The translations under genes and the position numbers were made by a program. 64,000 bases of DNA from assembly GCF_026672375.1 (NCBI RefSeq), contig NZ_JAPPRA010000001.1, positions 1,302,001 to 1,366,000 of the forward strand, in the 5' to 3' direction. This document shows, piece after piece, positions 53,099-63,373 of this stretch; the first letter of the stretch is position 1, and each line of letters begins with the position of its first letter. The notes below the pieces were generated by a model, which saw nothing but the letters and a program-made list of their open reading frames with translations, was not told the origin of the DNA and made no database searches. This DNA comes from Caulobacter sp. SL161 (lineage in GTDB: Bacteria; Pseudomonadota; Alphaproteobacteria; Caulobacterales; Caulobacteraceae).

Positions 53099-54577
53099 AT
53101 GGGTGTCGGGGGTAAGGTCGCGCTGACGGCCGTGGGTCTGGTTCTGGCCGTCACGGCCGTCGTGGCGGTGCGGACCGCGACGTTCGAGGCGCCGGCCCAG
53201 GCCGATCCGGCCGCCGCCAAGCTGGCGCCGGCCCGCCCGGTCGACGTGGCCAAGGCCGCCGAGCATCTGGCGCAGGCCATCCGCTTCCAGACCATCAGCC
53301 ACCAGGACCGCGCCGACGACCAGCCGGCCGAGTGGGACAAGCTGCACGCCTGGCTGCAGACCACCTATCCGCAGGCCCACCAGGCCATGACCCGCGAGGT
53401 CGTGGCCGGCCATGGCCTTGTCTACACCTGGACGGGCTCGAACCCGGCCCTGCCGCCGATCGTGCTGATGGCCCACCAGGACGTGGTGCCGGTCACGCCG
53501 GGCAGCGAGGGCCAGTGGACCCACCCGCCCTTCGCCGGCGTCGTCGCGGACGGCAAGGTCTGGGGCCGGGGGGCGATCGACGACAAGGGCTCGCTGGTCA
53601 CCATCTTCGAGGCGCTGGAGAGCGTGGCGGCCGGCGGCTTCAAGCCGGTGCGCACCGTGATCATCGTCAGCGGCCATGACGAGGAGGTGCGCGGCGAGGG
53701 CGCCCAGGCCGCCGCCGCGCTCCTGAAGTCGCGCAACGTTAAGGCCCAGTTCGTTCTGGACGAGGGCATGGCGGTGGTCGCCGACCATCCGGTCACCAGC
53801 AAGCCCGCCGCCATTATCGGCGTGGCCGAAAAGGGCTATGCGACCTTGAAGGTCACCGCCCCGGCCGTCGGCGGCCACTCGTCGGCCCCGCCCAAGGACG
53901 GCGGCGGCGTCGTGACCCTGGCCAAGGCCGTGCAGGCCATTCACGACAACCCCTTTCCGATGAAGTTCCAGGGGCCGGGCGCAGACATGCTCAAGGCGAT
54001 CTCGCCCCACGCCTCGCCGGTGGTGAAGATCTTCGCGGCCAACACCTGGCTGTTCTCGTCGCTCTTGGTGAAGGTCACGGCCAAGAGCCCGGCCGGGGCG
54101 GCCATGCTGCACACGACGATCGCGCCGACCATGCTGAAGGGGTCGCCGAAGGAGAACGTCCTGCCGCAGGACGCCAGCGCCTGGATCAACTATCGCATCG
54201 CGCCGGGCGACAGCTCCGACAAGGTGATGGCCAAGGCCAAGGACGCGGTCGGCGACCTGCCCGTCGAACTGGCCTTCGAAGGCCACCGCAACGAGCCCTC
54301 GGCCGTGTCGTCCACCGAGTCTGACGCCTGGAAGACCCTGGCGGGCCTGGCCGCCGACGAGAGCAAGGCCCCGGTCGTGCCGGGCCTGGTCACGGCTGGC
54401 ACCGACAGCCGCTACATGGGCGGGGTGTCGGCGGACGTCTATCGCTTCCAGCCGCTGGTTTTGACCGTCGACGGCACCAAGGTGATCCACGGCACCGACG
54501 AGCACATCAGCCTCGACAATGTCGAGCGCATGGTCCGCTTCTATCAGCGCCTGGTGGAGACGGCGGGGTCGCGGTAG
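53099..54577 (+). CDS. M20 family metallopeptidase (exported)
   Basis: 492 residues; AGGGGAGAGCGTC upstream of the ATG. N-terminal membrane anchor or signal (VALTAVGLVLAVTAVVAV, residues 7-24). Metal-binding and catalytic motifs: LMAHQDVVPV (His/Asp, about 123-132), WGRGAIDDKGSL (Asp, about 155-166), SGHDEEVRGEGAQ (Glu pair, about 193-205), FVLDEG (about 220), and a late VTAGTDSRY. The inserted dimerisation domain is present (KGYATLKVTAPAVGGHSSAP). A zinc aminoacyl/carboxypeptidase type; substrate unknown. Confidence 0.93.
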   Translation: MGVGGKVALTAVGLVLAVTAVVAVRTATFEAPAQADPAAAKLAPARPVDVAKAAEHLAQAIRFQTISHQDRADDQPAEWDKLHAWLQTTYPQAHQAMTREVVAGHGLVYTWTGSNPALPPIVLMAHQDVVPVTPGSEGQWTHPPFAGVVADGKVWGRGAIDDKGSLVTIFEALESVAAGGFKPVRTVIIVSGHDEEVRGEGAQAAAALLKSRNVKAQFVLDEGMAVVADHPVTSKPAAIIGVAEKGYATLKVTAPAVGGHSSAPPKDGGGVVTLAKAVQAIHDNPFPMKFQGPGADMLKAISPHASPVVKIFAANTWLFSSLLVKVTAKSPAGAAMLHTTIAPTMLKGSPKENVLPQDASAWINYRIAPGDSSDKVMAKAKDAVGDLPVELAFEGHRNEPSAVSSTESDAWKTLAGLAADESKAPVVPGLVTAGTDSRYMGGVSADVYRFQPLVLTVDGTKVIHGTDEHISLDNVERMVRFYQRLVETAGSR

Positions 54578-54592
54578 GCGGGCGGGGGTTTA

Positions 54593-54687
54593 GCGCCCCC
54601 TCCGTCACGCGGCTTTCGCCGCGCGCCACCTCCCCCGCAAGCGGGGCAGGAGGACGCCGACAGGCGACGTGACGGAGGGGGCGTTGC
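54593..54687. repeat. dispersed structured repeat, CCTCCCCC family, subfamily B
   Basis: GCGCCCCCTCCGTCACGCGG at the left and GTGACGGAGGGGGCG at the right are inverted, with CCACCTCCCCCGC-AAGCGGGG inside. Same ends as 18739-18873. Confidence 0.75.
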
Positions 54688-54744
54688 TAAGCTAAGAACG
54701 TCGTTATCCCCGCCGCCCAGCGTCGTGAAACCGCAATCAAGTTG

Positions 54745-55863
54745 ATGCACAGCCAGGCCATGCCCGACGACGCTTCCAAACCCGCCAAGCCCGCCGCCGC
54801 CGACAAGTTCGGCGAGGGTTTCGTCTGGGACGCCTGGTACGTGGCGGCGTTGTCGCCTGACCTGAAGCCGGGAACCAAGTCCAAGCGCGAATATCTGGGC
54901 GAGCCGGTGCTCCTGGGCCGCACGCGGGCCGGAGAGGTCTATGCGATCCGTGACATCTGTCCGCACCGCGCCGCCGCCCTGTCAGCCGGCCGCCTGCATC
55001 GCGAGGCCGACGGGACCGACAGTATCGAGTGCCCCTATCACGGCTGGCGGTTCGGACCTGACGGCGCCTGCACGGCGATCCCGTCCCTGACCGCCGATAG
55101 CGACTTTGACATCTCCAAGGTGCGGGTGCGCCGCTATCCGACGGTCGAGGCGCAGGGCCTGGTCTGGATCTGGATGTCGTCCGATCCGCGCTTTGACGGC
55201 GCGCCGCCCGAGCCGCCGCCGGTGATCCCGGGCGTGGTGGGCGGCAAGCCCAAGCTGGTCGATCACCTCGACTACGACATCCATATCGACCACGCGGTGC
55301 TGGGCCTGATCGACCCGGCCCACGGGCCTTACGTGCATCAGCAGTGGTGGTGGCGGACCAAGACCAGCCAGCACGAGAAGAATAAGCGCTTCGCCCCCAG
55401 CGAGGCCGGTTTCACCATGGTGCGGCACGAGCCGTCCAAGAACTCCAAGGCCTACGCCATCCTGGGCGGCGAGCCGCTGACCGAGATCACCTTCCGCCTG
55501 CCGGGCCTGCGCTGGGAGCATGTGACGGTGGGTAAGAAACAGGTGCTGGCCCTGTCGGCCATGACCCCGATCAACGCCCACAAGACCCGGATGAACCAGA
55601 TCATGTGGTCGGATCACTGGGCGTTCACGGCCCTCTATCCGATCATCCGCATCGCCGCCCGCGCCTTCCTGCGCCAGGACGGCAGGATCGTCGAGAACCA
55701 GACCCCGGGCCTCAAGTGCAATCCGCCCCTGATGTGGGTGGGCGACGCCGACCAGCAGGCCCGCTGGTACCACCAGTGCAAACGCGAGTGGAACGCCAGC
55801 CGTCGCGAGGGGCGGCCGTTCGTCAACCCGGTCAAGGACCAGACGCTGCGCTGGCGGACTTGA
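54745..55863 (+). CDS. Rieske [2Fe-2S] ring-hydroxylating oxygenase, alpha subunit-like
   Basis: About 372 residues; the start among TTG 54742, ATG 54745 and ATG 54760 is uncertain. N-terminal Rieske domain: DICPHRAAAL (Cys-x-His, about residue 75) and IECPYHGWRFGPDG (Cys-x2-His, about 95). Catalytic iron site: LIDPAHGPYVHQQWW (about 190-204), with two His. The C-terminal domain ends CNPPLMWVGDADQQARWYHQ. This is the vanillate/aromatic demethylase-like (PobA-type) group; substrate unknown. No reductase or ferredoxin gene is adjacent. Confidence 0.9.
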   Translation: MHSQAMPDDASKPAKPAAADKFGEGFVWDAWYVAALSPDLKPGTKSKREYLGEPVLLGRTRAGEVYAIRDICPHRAAALSAGRLHREADGTDSIECPYHGWRFGPDGACTAIPSLTADSDFDISKVRVRRYPTVEAQGLVWIWMSSDPRFDGAPPEPPPVIPGVVGGKPKLVDHLDYDIHIDHAVLGLIDPAHGPYVHQQWWWRTKTSQHEKNKRFAPSEAGFTMVRHEPSKNSKAYAILGGEPLTEITFRLPGLRWEHVTVGKKQVLALSAMTPINAHKTRMNQIMWSDHWAFTALYPIIRIAARAFLRQDGRIVENQTPGLKCNPPLMWVGDADQQARWYHQCKREWNASRREGRPFVNPVKDQTLRWRT

Positions 55864-55872
55864 GGCGGGGCC

Positions 55873-57030
55873 CTACAGCGCCGCCTTCGCGGCCGCCAGG
55901 CGCCTGACCGCCTCGTCCAGCGTCGCGTCGGCCTTGGCGAAGCACAGCCGGACCACGGTGGTCACCGGATCCTCCGCGAAGAAGGCCGAGACCGGGATGG
56001 CCGCGACGCCGTGCTCGGTCACGCAGCGCTCGCAGAAGGTCACGTCGTCCAGTGCGATCCCCGAGGCGGCCAGATCGACATTGAGGAAGTAGGTGCCCTG
56101 GCTCTCCAGCACGACATAGCCGGCGTCGCGCAGGCCGGCGGTCAGGCGGTCGCGGGAGCGCTGCAGGCTCGCCGGCATGTCGTCGAACCAGGCGCGGTGG
56201 TTGTCGAGACCCCAGGCCACGCCCGCCTGCAGGTTGGGTGGGGTGGTGAAGGTCAGGAACTGGTGGGCGGCGGCCAGGGCCTTGGCCAGGGGCGGGGCCG
56301 CAATCAGGAACCCGACCTTCCAGCCGGTCATGCCAAACAGCTTGCCGGCCGAGCCGATCTTGACCGTCCGCTCGCGCATGCCGGGGAAGCTCATCAGCGG
56401 CCGGTGACGGCGGCCGTCGAACACCACGGCCTCCCAGACCTCGTCGCAGACGGCGACGACGTCGTGGTGCACGCAGACCTCGGCCAGCAGGGCCAGGTCC
56501 TCGTCCGGGGCCACCACGCCCGCCGGGTTCAGCGGGCTGTTCAGCACCACCATCCGTGTGCGGTCGGAGAACGCCGCCTCCAGCATGGCGCGGTCGAACC
56601 GCCAGTGCGGCGGCGACAGCTTGACCAGCCGAGGCACGCCGCCGGCCCGGCGGACCAGCGGCAGGTAGGCGTCGTACAGCGGCTGGAACAGCACCACCTC
56701 GTCGCCGGGCGAGATCAGCGACGTGAACGCCGCCGCCAGCGCCTCTGTGGCGCCGGAGGTGACGACGATCTCGCTCTCAGGGTCCAGGGCCAGGTCCTGG
56801 GTCCGGGCGTAGTGGCCGGCCACGGCGGCGCGCAGCTCGGGCAGACCCCGCATCGGCGGGTACTGGTTGGAGCCCTCGATCAGGGCCCGCGCGGCGGCTT
56901 CGCGCACGGGCAGGGGCCCTTGATCGTCCGGAAAGCCCTGACCCAGATTGATCGCGCCGTGCTGACGGGCCAGGCCGCTCATGCGCTCGAAGATCGTGGT
57001 GGGCAGGTTGTCGAAGACGGGATGAACCAT
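55873..57030 (-). CDS. pyridoxal phosphate-dependent aminotransferase
   Basis: 385 residues, class I/II fold. Motifs: GAINLGQGFPDDQGPLPVRE (about 25-44), VTSGATEALAAAFTSLISPG (about 88-107), VVLNSPLNPAGVV (about 160), PLP lysine in KIGSAGKLFGMTGWKVGFLI (about 230-249). Closest in style to YbdL/kynurenine aminotransferase (methionine or glutamine transaminases). The gene ends convergently near the Rieske oxygenase (10 bp apart). Confidence 0.93.
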   Translation of the reverse strand: MVHPVFDNLPTTIFERMSGLARQHGAINLGQGFPDDQGPLPVREAAARALIEGSNQYPPMRGLPELRAAVAGHYARTQDLALDPESEIVVTSGATEALAAAFTSLISPGDEVVLFQPLYDAYLPLVRRAGGVPRLVKLSPPHWRFDRAMLEAAFSDRTRMVVLNSPLNPAGVVAPDEDLALLAEVCVHHDVVAVCDEVWEAVVFDGRRHRPLMSFPGMRERTVKIGSAGKLFGMTGWKVGFLIAAPPLAKALAAAHQFLTFTTPPNLQAGVAWGLDNHRAWFDDMPASLQRSRDRLTAGLRDAGYVVLESQGTYFLNVDLAASGIALDDVTFCERCVTEHGVAAIPVSAFFAEDPVTTVVRLCFAKADATLDEAVRRLAAAKAAL

Positions 57031-57068
57031 GGCCGAGGCGTAGCATTCCGCCCGGCGGATCGACCATG

Positions 57069-57097
57069 AAAAAGGGCGCGGCCGAAGCCGCGCCCTT
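57069..57097 (-). terminator. terminator of the Oar-like receptor gene
   Basis: Minus-strand AAGGGCGCGGC-TTCG-GCCGCGCCCTT followed by TTTC, 25 bp past the stop at 57123. Confidence 0.9.
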
Positions 57098-57122
57098 CGT
57101 CAGTCTTTCAGAAGGCCCGTCT

Positions 57123-60100
57123 TTAGAAGCGGTACTTCAGGCCCATGCCCACCGACCACAGGCTGGCGGCCTGGTCGACCGTCGGGGTGGCCAGGGTGGC
57201 CGGCGAGGCCGTGGTGTAGCTGTAGCGATAGGCCGCGCAGGTCGGGTCCGCCGAACCGGCGGCCGTGCCGTCGGCGCGGGCGCACTGGGCGTTGACCACC
57301 ACGCCGCCGGAACGGCTGTTGGTGTACTCCTTCACCACGCCCCACTTCTTGTCGAGCAGGTTGCCCAGGTTCTGGACGTCCACCGTGAACAGCAGGCTGT
57401 GGCCGCGGATCGGCGAGGGGATCTCCTGGGCGTACTGGAAGTCGATCCGATCCACGCTCGGGTTCTTGCCGAAGCCACGCGGCACGATCTTGCCCATCGG
57501 CAGGCCGAACTGGTTGACCAGGGCCTTCAGCTTGTCGACCGAGGCCTGGCTGTCGAAAAACACCGTCGTGCCCGACGCGCTGACGAACTTCAGCGGGTTG
57601 GCCGCGTCCGGGCTGTTCAGGTTCGGGATATAGGCCAGGGCGTCGTCGCGTGACACGCCGAAGGTCGGGTTGCGACCGCCGGCCGGGTCGGTCATCAGGA
57701 AGCTGATCGGACGACCGTCGCGACGCTCGCCGAACAGGGTGAAGCGCGACACCCAGCCCGGACGCGGCTCGAACTTGTAGCTGAGGTTCACCTTCAGCGA
57801 GTTGCGCAGCAGGTTGTTCGACTTGCCCTCGGCGGCGCCGTTCGGATCCAGGTCAAAGCCTTGGTCGGCATAGTAGTTGCCGCCCGTGGAGTTGCCGCCG
57901 GCGGTGGTGCCGAACTCCGAGATGCCGCCGTACTGGCGACCGTCCTGCCAGGTGTAGGCGGCCCAGGTGTCGACGCCGAAGATGTTGCGGCGGGCCGACA
58001 GGGCGACCGTCCGGGTCCAGTTCTTGGTCGAGGGGTTATAGGCCTGGATGTCGCCGAACAGGCCCAGGTTGGCCAGGTCGGCGTTGGCGACGACCGGCAG
58101 GCCCAGGGCCGTGCGGCTGGCGTTGATCGCCGCGGCGTTGGCGCCCGGGATCACCAGACCATCGTAGCGGGCGCGACCGTCGGGCGTGTACTGCTGGACG
58201 CCGTTGACCGTCAGGCGACGGGCGCGGGCGTCGCGGAAGGCCACATTGACCTCCGACCAGCTGGCCACCGCGTCGATGCCCCAGTCGATGCCGAACTGGG
58301 TGGTCTTGAACGAGAGGTTGGTCTTCCAGTCGGCCGCCATCTTGAAGCCGGGGGCCAGCGAGTTGGTGTAGGCGTTGCGACGGCTGGCGCTGTCGGCGGT
58401 CAGCAGGGTCTGGGCGACGGCCGCCGGGTTGGTGATGAACGAGGGCGAGGCCTTGTTGATCGTCAAGAGGGCGTTGCCGGTCGCCGCGTCGATGGCCTGG
58501 TTGGTGGCGGTGTCGATGAAGGTGTCGTCCGCCGTCGAAAGCGTGCCGTTGGTGGCGCGGCGGATGGCGAAGCTGTTGGTCAGGGCGCCGGTGGTGCCGC
58601 CGTAGCTGTTGCCCAGGAACACGTCCGGCAGACCGCCCGAGACCAGGCCAAAGCCGCCCGACAGCTCGAACCAGTCGCTGTTGTACTTGGCCGAGACGCG
58701 CGGCATCACCACGTCGATACCGTCATAGGTGGTCTGGTTGGAATAGCCGTAACGGTTGACGAAGTTGGTGTTCAGCGTCGGCTTCTTGTCGGCGGCGTAG
58801 TGATCCCAGCGCACCCCGAAGTTCACCGTCAGGGCGTCGGTGACGTCCCAGGTGTCCTGGGCCAGCAGCGAGTGGACCTTGTAGTCCAGCACCGCGGCGG
58901 CGTCGGTCGTCGTGCCGGTCAGCGAGTTGCCGTACGACAGTTGGTTGGCTTGGCCCGCCTGGAACTCGGCGACGCTGTCGAAGTAGTAGACCCCGCGCGC
59001 GGCTTGCAGGAACAGATTGTAGATCTCCATCCCGCGGTACTGGTAGCCGAGCTTGATCTGGTGGTTGTCGAAGCCGGTGTAGTTGGCGACGAACGAGCCC
59101 GAGGTGTCCTTGGTCTTCAGGACGTTGGCCTGACGGAACTGGTCAGGGCCAAAGCCGATCGACGGCACGCCCGACGAGCACGAGAAGGCCGCGCCGGCGC
59201 CGAACGCCGGGTCGGTGCAGATCGAGACGTTGGCGAAGCCCTGGCCCACCGGCGGCAGCTGGCCGCGCTGATAGCCGCGGAACGCCACGCGCGCTTCGGT
59301 CGCCAGATCCGGGCTCCAGCGCGAGTTCAGCTGCAGGGCGTAGTTGTCCTCGTTCTCAGGCTGGACGTACCAGTTGGTGTCCAGGCTGATGGCGTTGGCC
59401 GAGGGGCTGCGCTTCCAGACCGAGCTGAAGGCGTGGCGATAGGTGGCCGAGAGGCGGTGCTTGTCGGTGATGTTATAGTCGATCTTGATCGACGACTTCT
59501 CGTCGAGGATCGGCTCGACCAGCGCCACCGAGCCGGGCTTCAGCAGCGACGAGGCCGCATAGCCGTTCCAGTTGGCCAGCACCGCGTCGATGTCGGCCTG
59601 GCTGGCGCCGGTTCCGGTCGAGACGCCCGGAATGCGGTTGAAGGTGTTGGCGAAGCCGGCGCCGATCGGGCCCGTCCCCGTGGTGTCCGAGCTGGAGAAC
59701 TTTTCGTAGGAGGCCGCGAAGAACAGGCGGTCCTTGATGATCGGGCCCGACAGGAAGACGCCGTAGTTGGTCTCGGCGATCTGGTTCTTGACCTTCCGGA
59801 AGCCGCTCAGCGGGGCCTGCAGGACGTCGTTGCCGGTGAAGCCGACGATCGGCAGCTGGTTGCCGACCAGGCGGGTGGTGCGCTCGTTGGAGAACAGCGA
59901 GCCGTGGAAGTCATTGCCGCCCGAGCGCATGATCAGGTTCAGCGCGCCGCCGGTGAAGTCGCCGTCCTCGACGTCGAAGGGCACGGCCTGGATCGCGACC
60001 TGCTCGAGGGCCTCGAACGAGACCGGGCCGCGGTTGGTCGACAGGCCGCCGGTGTTCAGGCCGAAGCTGTCGGCCGAGCGCACGCCGTCGATGGTGATGC

Positions 60101-60686
60101 GGTTGGCGCGGGGCGCCGAGCCGGCGATGTAGAGACCGCCCGACGGACCGGTGCCGCGGGCCACGAAGTCCAGATTGGCCAGCGGGTCGCGGCGGCCGAT
60201 GTCACGGATGTCGCGCTTGACCGAGACGACGGCGTCGATCTCGTCGCGGCCCAGGGTCGTGCGCGAGCCGACATTGGCCAGTTGGCTGGTCGTGGCTTTC
60301 TTCGCGGCGGTGATGACCACTTCCGACAGTTCGGTGGCGGGCACCAGGGCCAGACGAACGCGCTGAGCGTCGCCGACGTTCAGGAAGAGATCGCTGAGGG
60401 TCTGCGAGGCGAAGCCCTGACCGGCGGCGGTGATCTTGTAGGGACCGCCGACGCGCAGACCGCGCGCGTCGAACGCGCCGGCTTCGTTGGTGATGACCAC
60501 CTGATCGGTGCCGCTGGGCACGTGGGTGACGGTGACGGTCACGCCGGCGATCGGCGCGCCCTTGTCATCGACGGTGACGCCGCGCACGGCGGCGGTGGTT
60601 TGTTGAGCATAGACGGCCGGCGCGGAAAACGCGAAGGCCAGCGCGCCGAACGCCGCTCCGGCGGCGAGCTTGCGGGCGAAAGACAT
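57123..60686 (-). CDS. TonB-dependent receptor, Oar-like, with carboxypeptidase-regulatory domain
   Basis: 1187 residues. Signal peptide (FARKLAAGAAFGALAFAFSA, cleavage after VYAQ). Residues about 30-115 are an Ig-like carboxypeptidase regulatory domain (AAVRGVTVDDKGAPIAGVTV, FDARGLRVGGPYKITA). A plug domain follows (ELSEVVITAAKK, DIRDIGRRDPLANLDFVARG, GSAPRANRITIDGVRS). Then an elongated barrel with NLIMRSGGNDFHGSLFSNER, typical of the Oar group. It ends in the C-terminal aromatic (VGMGLKYRF). The ligand is unknown; Oar-like proteins import large or peptide substrates. Monocistronic: own terminator and a promoter region at about 60759-60785. Confidence 0.95.
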   Translation of the reverse strand: MSFARKLAAGAAFGALAFAFSAPAVYAQQTTAAVRGVTVDDKGAPIAGVTVTVTHVPSGTDQVVITNEAGAFDARGLRVGGPYKITAAGQGFASQTLSDLFLNVGDAQRVRLALVPATELSEVVITAAKKATTSQLANVGSRTTLGRDEIDAVVSVKRDIRDIGRRDPLANLDFVARGTGPSGGLYIAGSAPRANRITIDGVRSADSFGLNTGGLSTNRGPVSFEALEQVAIQAVPFDVEDGDFTGGALNLIMRSGGNDFHGSLFSNERTTRLVGNQLPIVGFTGNDVLQAPLSGFRKVKNQIAETNYGVFLSGPIIKDRLFFAASYEKFSSSDTTGTGPIGAGFANTFNRIPGVSTGTGASQADIDAVLANWNGYAASSLLKPGSVALVEPILDEKSSIKIDYNITDKHRLSATYRHAFSSVWKRSPSANAISLDTNWYVQPENEDNYALQLNSRWSPDLATEARVAFRGYQRGQLPPVGQGFANVSICTDPAFGAGAAFSCSSGVPSIGFGPDQFRQANVLKTKDTSGSFVANYTGFDNHQIKLGYQYRGMEIYNLFLQAARGVYYFDSVAEFQAGQANQLSYGNSLTGTTTDAAAVLDYKVHSLLAQDTWDVTDALTVNFGVRWDHYAADKKPTLNTNFVNRYGYSNQTTYDGIDVVMPRVSAKYNSDWFELSGGFGLVSGGLPDVFLGNSYGGTTGALTNSFAIRRATNGTLSTADDTFIDTATNQAIDAATGNALLTINKASPSFITNPAAVAQTLLTADSASRRNAYTNSLAPGFKMAADWKTNLSFKTTQFGIDWGIDAVASWSEVNVAFRDARARRLTVNGVQQYTPDGRARYDGLVIPGANAAAINASRTALGLPVVANADLANLGLFGDIQAYNPSTKNWTRTVALSARRNIFGVDTWAAYTWQDGRQYGGISEFGTTAGGNSTGGNYYADQGFDLDPNGAAEGKSNNLLRNSLKVNLSYKFEPRPGWVSRFTLFGERRDGRPISFLMTDPAGGRNPTFGVSRDDALAYIPNLNSPDAANPLKFVSASGTTVFFDSQASVDKLKALVNQFGLPMGKIVPRGFGKNPSVDRIDFQYAQEIPSPIRGHSLLFTVDVQNLGNLLDKKWGVVKEYTNSRSGGVVVNAQCARADGTAAGSADPTCAAYRYSYTTASPATLATPTVDQAASLWSVGMGLKYRF

Positions 60687-60758
60687 GGAAACCCCCTCAG
60701 GTCGGTCGTCCCCGAGAGTCGGGACGCCTGCCTCGCCCCCTACTGCGCCAAGTATGCA

Positions 60759-60785
60759 GTTTGTTACTCTATTTGTGACAGTTTC
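60759..60785 (-). promoter_or_regulatory. AT-rich regulatory region of the Oar-like receptor gene (Pho-box-like)
   Basis: On the minus strand GAAACTGTCACAAATAGAG, then TAACAAAC, about 73-100 bp before the ATG. CTGTCAC-AAAT resembles the first half of a PhoB box; the second half (AGAGTAAC) is poor. The region is AT-rich against a GC-rich background, so a regulatory role is likely, but PhoB is tentative. Confidence 0.3.
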
Positions 60786-60808
60786 AAAGCAGGCGGGCTG
60801 GAACGCGA

Positions 60809-63261
60809 CTAGACCGCCGCCGCTTGCTCGCCGTCGCTGTCGTGGTCACGCCGCATCTGCCGCGCCAGGTTGGACATCAGGAAGCTTGGGATGTCGCCGA
60901 CCGGCATCGGGCGGCCGAACAGGAAGCCCTGGAACTGGTCGCAGCGCATCTCGGCCAGCAGCTTGGCCTGGGCCTGTGTTTCGACGCCCTCGGCGGTGAC
61001 TTCCAGGTTCAGGGTCTGGCCCAGGAGGGCGATGGTGCGCAGGATGTCGGCGATGGCCACATTGTCCTGCATCTCGGCCACGAACGAGCGGTCGATCTTG
61101 ATCTTGTCGAACGGGAACCGCCACAGATAGGCGAGGCTGGAATAGCCGGTGCCGAAGTCGTCCATGGCGATCTTGACGCCCAGCGCCTTCAGGGCGGCCA
61201 GCTGCTCCAGGGTCTTGGCGCTGTCGTGCAGCAGCAGGCCCTCGGTGATCTCAAGCTCCAGCCGGGCGGGCGCCAGGCCCGAAGCTTTCAGGGCCGCGCG
61301 GACCTGATCGACCAGATCGCCGGAGGCGAACTGGTTGGGCGACAGATTGACCGCGACCGTCAGGTGCGAGGGCCAGGTGGCGGCCGTGCGGCAAGCCTCG
61401 TTCAGCACCCACTCGCCGATGCGGCCGATCAGGCCCCACTGCTCGGCGCACTCGATGAAGTCGGAGGGCGGCACCAGGCCCCGGGTCGGATGCTGCCAGC
61501 GCAGCAGGGCCTCAAAGCCCGTGGTCTCGTTGTCGCGCCGGCCGATCAGCGGCTGGAAGAACAGCTTCAGCTCGTCGCGGGCCAGGGCCTCGCGCAGGTC
61601 CATCTCGAGCGCGCGCCGCTCCTGGGCCCAGACGTCCATGGCGGTCTCGAAGAAGCGATAGGCGCCCCGGCCGTCGCCCTTGGCGCGGTAGAGGGCCAGA
61701 TCGGCGTTCTTCAGCAGGCCGTCCGGGTCGTCGGCGTCGAAGGGGGCGACGGCGATGCCGACGCTGGCGCCGATCAGCACGTTGTGGCCGAGGATGTCGT
61801 AGGGGGCCGAGAGCGTCTCGACGATCGACTGCGACAGGGCCGACAGCGCCTCGTGGCCGGGGAGGGGGCGCAGACGACGGCGAACTCGTCGCCGCCCAGC
61901 CGCGCCACCATGCCGGTCTCGCCGACGCAGGACCGCAGGCGGCTGGCCACCTGCATCAGCAGGGCGTCGCCCACGGGGTGCCCCAGGCTGTCATTGACGC
62001 CCTTGAAGTGGTCGAGATCGAGGCACAGCACTGCACAGCCCGAGGTCTTGTCGCGGCCGTGATCCATCCAGGCCTTGCCCAGGTTCTGCAGCAGCGACAG
62101 GCGGTTGGGCAGCTGGGTCAGCACGTCGTAGTGCGCCAGATGCGAGATCCGCTCCTGGTCCTCGCGCGCCTGGGTGATGTCGGCGCCCACGCCGCGGAAG
62201 CCGACGAACAGGCCGTCCAGATCGTGCACCGGCTTGGCCGACAGCGCCCACCAGTGGGTGGCGGGCCGGCCCGCGTCATCCGCAACCGTGATGGAGACGA
62301 CGACGTCGCGGAAGGTCTTCTGCTCGGCGAACAGGGCCGACAGCGCCGCGACGGGGCCGCCGGGCGCTTCGGCCGCGCCGCAGAGGTCCGACATCGGCTG
62401 GCCCAGCAAGGCGTCCTTGTCGACGCCGGCGGCGGCGGCCATGCGGTCGGAGACGTAGGTCAGGCGACCCGCAGCGTCGACCTCCCACAGCCAGTCGCTG
62501 GCCCCTTCCTCGAAGTCCGACAGCAGCAGGCTGACCACCTGCTTCTGCTTTTCCAGCTCGTCGGCGGCCACCAGGCGCTCGGCGAAGATCCGGGCGTGCG
62601 ACAGGCACGAGACGATGACGACCGCGTAGCAGAACACCAGCAGGCCGCCCAAGGCGTACAGGATCGGATCGCCGCTGGTGCCCAGCATGTAGAGCGAGCC
62701 CAGGACCATCGGGGTCGAATAGGCCAGGGCGGCGGCCGGCAGGGTCAGCATGGCGAAGCCGCCGCAGCCGATCATGCCGGCGATCACCGAGGCGACCAGC
62801 ATCGGCATGGCGCTGGTGTCGCCCAGGCGGAAGGTCATCAGCGGCAGGACGCCCCACAGGCAGCCCAGCAGGCCGGCCTGCAGCGCGATGCGACGCACGC
62901 CGCGCGCCGAGACAGCTGCCTTGCCGGTCTTGCGATTCTGCGCCGAAACCCAGCCGCGCAGACCCAGCAGGGCGTAGCTGATCACCAGGGCGGCCCAGAT
63001 CCCGATCCCGACGCGATGCGGATGCGTCAGGCCCGCCAGCGACACCAGGAAGGCGATGGCGATGTTGGCGCTCATCATCACCGGCGTCATGCGCAGGATG
63101 CTCTGCACCTGCTCCATGCGCACACGGCCCGCCAGGGACTCGGGGGCGTCGGCCAGCACCTGGGACGGAAGGACCGCGACAAGGCGGTCAAGCAACGAGC
63201 TGGCGATAACGCGCACGCGCGATCCTATGGTGTTCCGGAGCGGAGATCCCCCGGCGACCAT
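60809..63261 (-). pseudogene. membrane PAS-GGDEF-EAL protein, one-base frameshift in GGDEF
   Basis: Predicted c-di-GMP signalling protein. Frame one starts near ATG 63261. It has about five to seven transmembrane helices (residues 65-235: MMSANIAIAFLVSLAGL, YALGGLLVFCYAVVIVSCLS), a PAS domain (ASDWLWEVDAAGRLTYVSDR), and a GGDEF with ARLGGDEFAVV (about 460), then breaks in a C run (G run 61864-61868 on plus). The second frame resumes in the same domain (VLIGASVGIAVAPFDADD) and carries EAL: ETTGFEALLRWQHPTRGL, AMDDFGTGYSSLAYLWRF, DKIKIDRSFVAEMQ, EVTAEGVETQAQ and QGFLFGRPMP, to 60809. Adding one base gives exactly 818 codons. Catalytic GGDEF and EAL residues are all intact, so it is either a sequencing slip or a recent lesion. 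Confidence 0.85.
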
Positions 63262-63322
63262 CGTTCTCTTGGGTAAACCCAAGGTTAAGCATGTTCCTGG
63301 CGGTCAAGATGACGCGGCCATG

Positions 63323-63353
63323 AAAAAGGCCGCCGTTCTGGTGAACGGCGGCC
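63323..63353 (-). terminator. typA terminator
   Basis: Minus-strand GGGCCGCCGTTC-ACCA-GAACGGCGGCC then TTTTTC, 21 bp past the typA stop. Confidence 0.92.
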
Positions 63354-63373
63354 CTTCAGATCGGGGGTAAGCC

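Noticed and set aside
57861..60812. 983-codon plus-strand frame
   Set aside because: Antisense to the Oar-like TonB receptor; composition (Val/Ala/Gly/Arg) is a codon-bias shadow.
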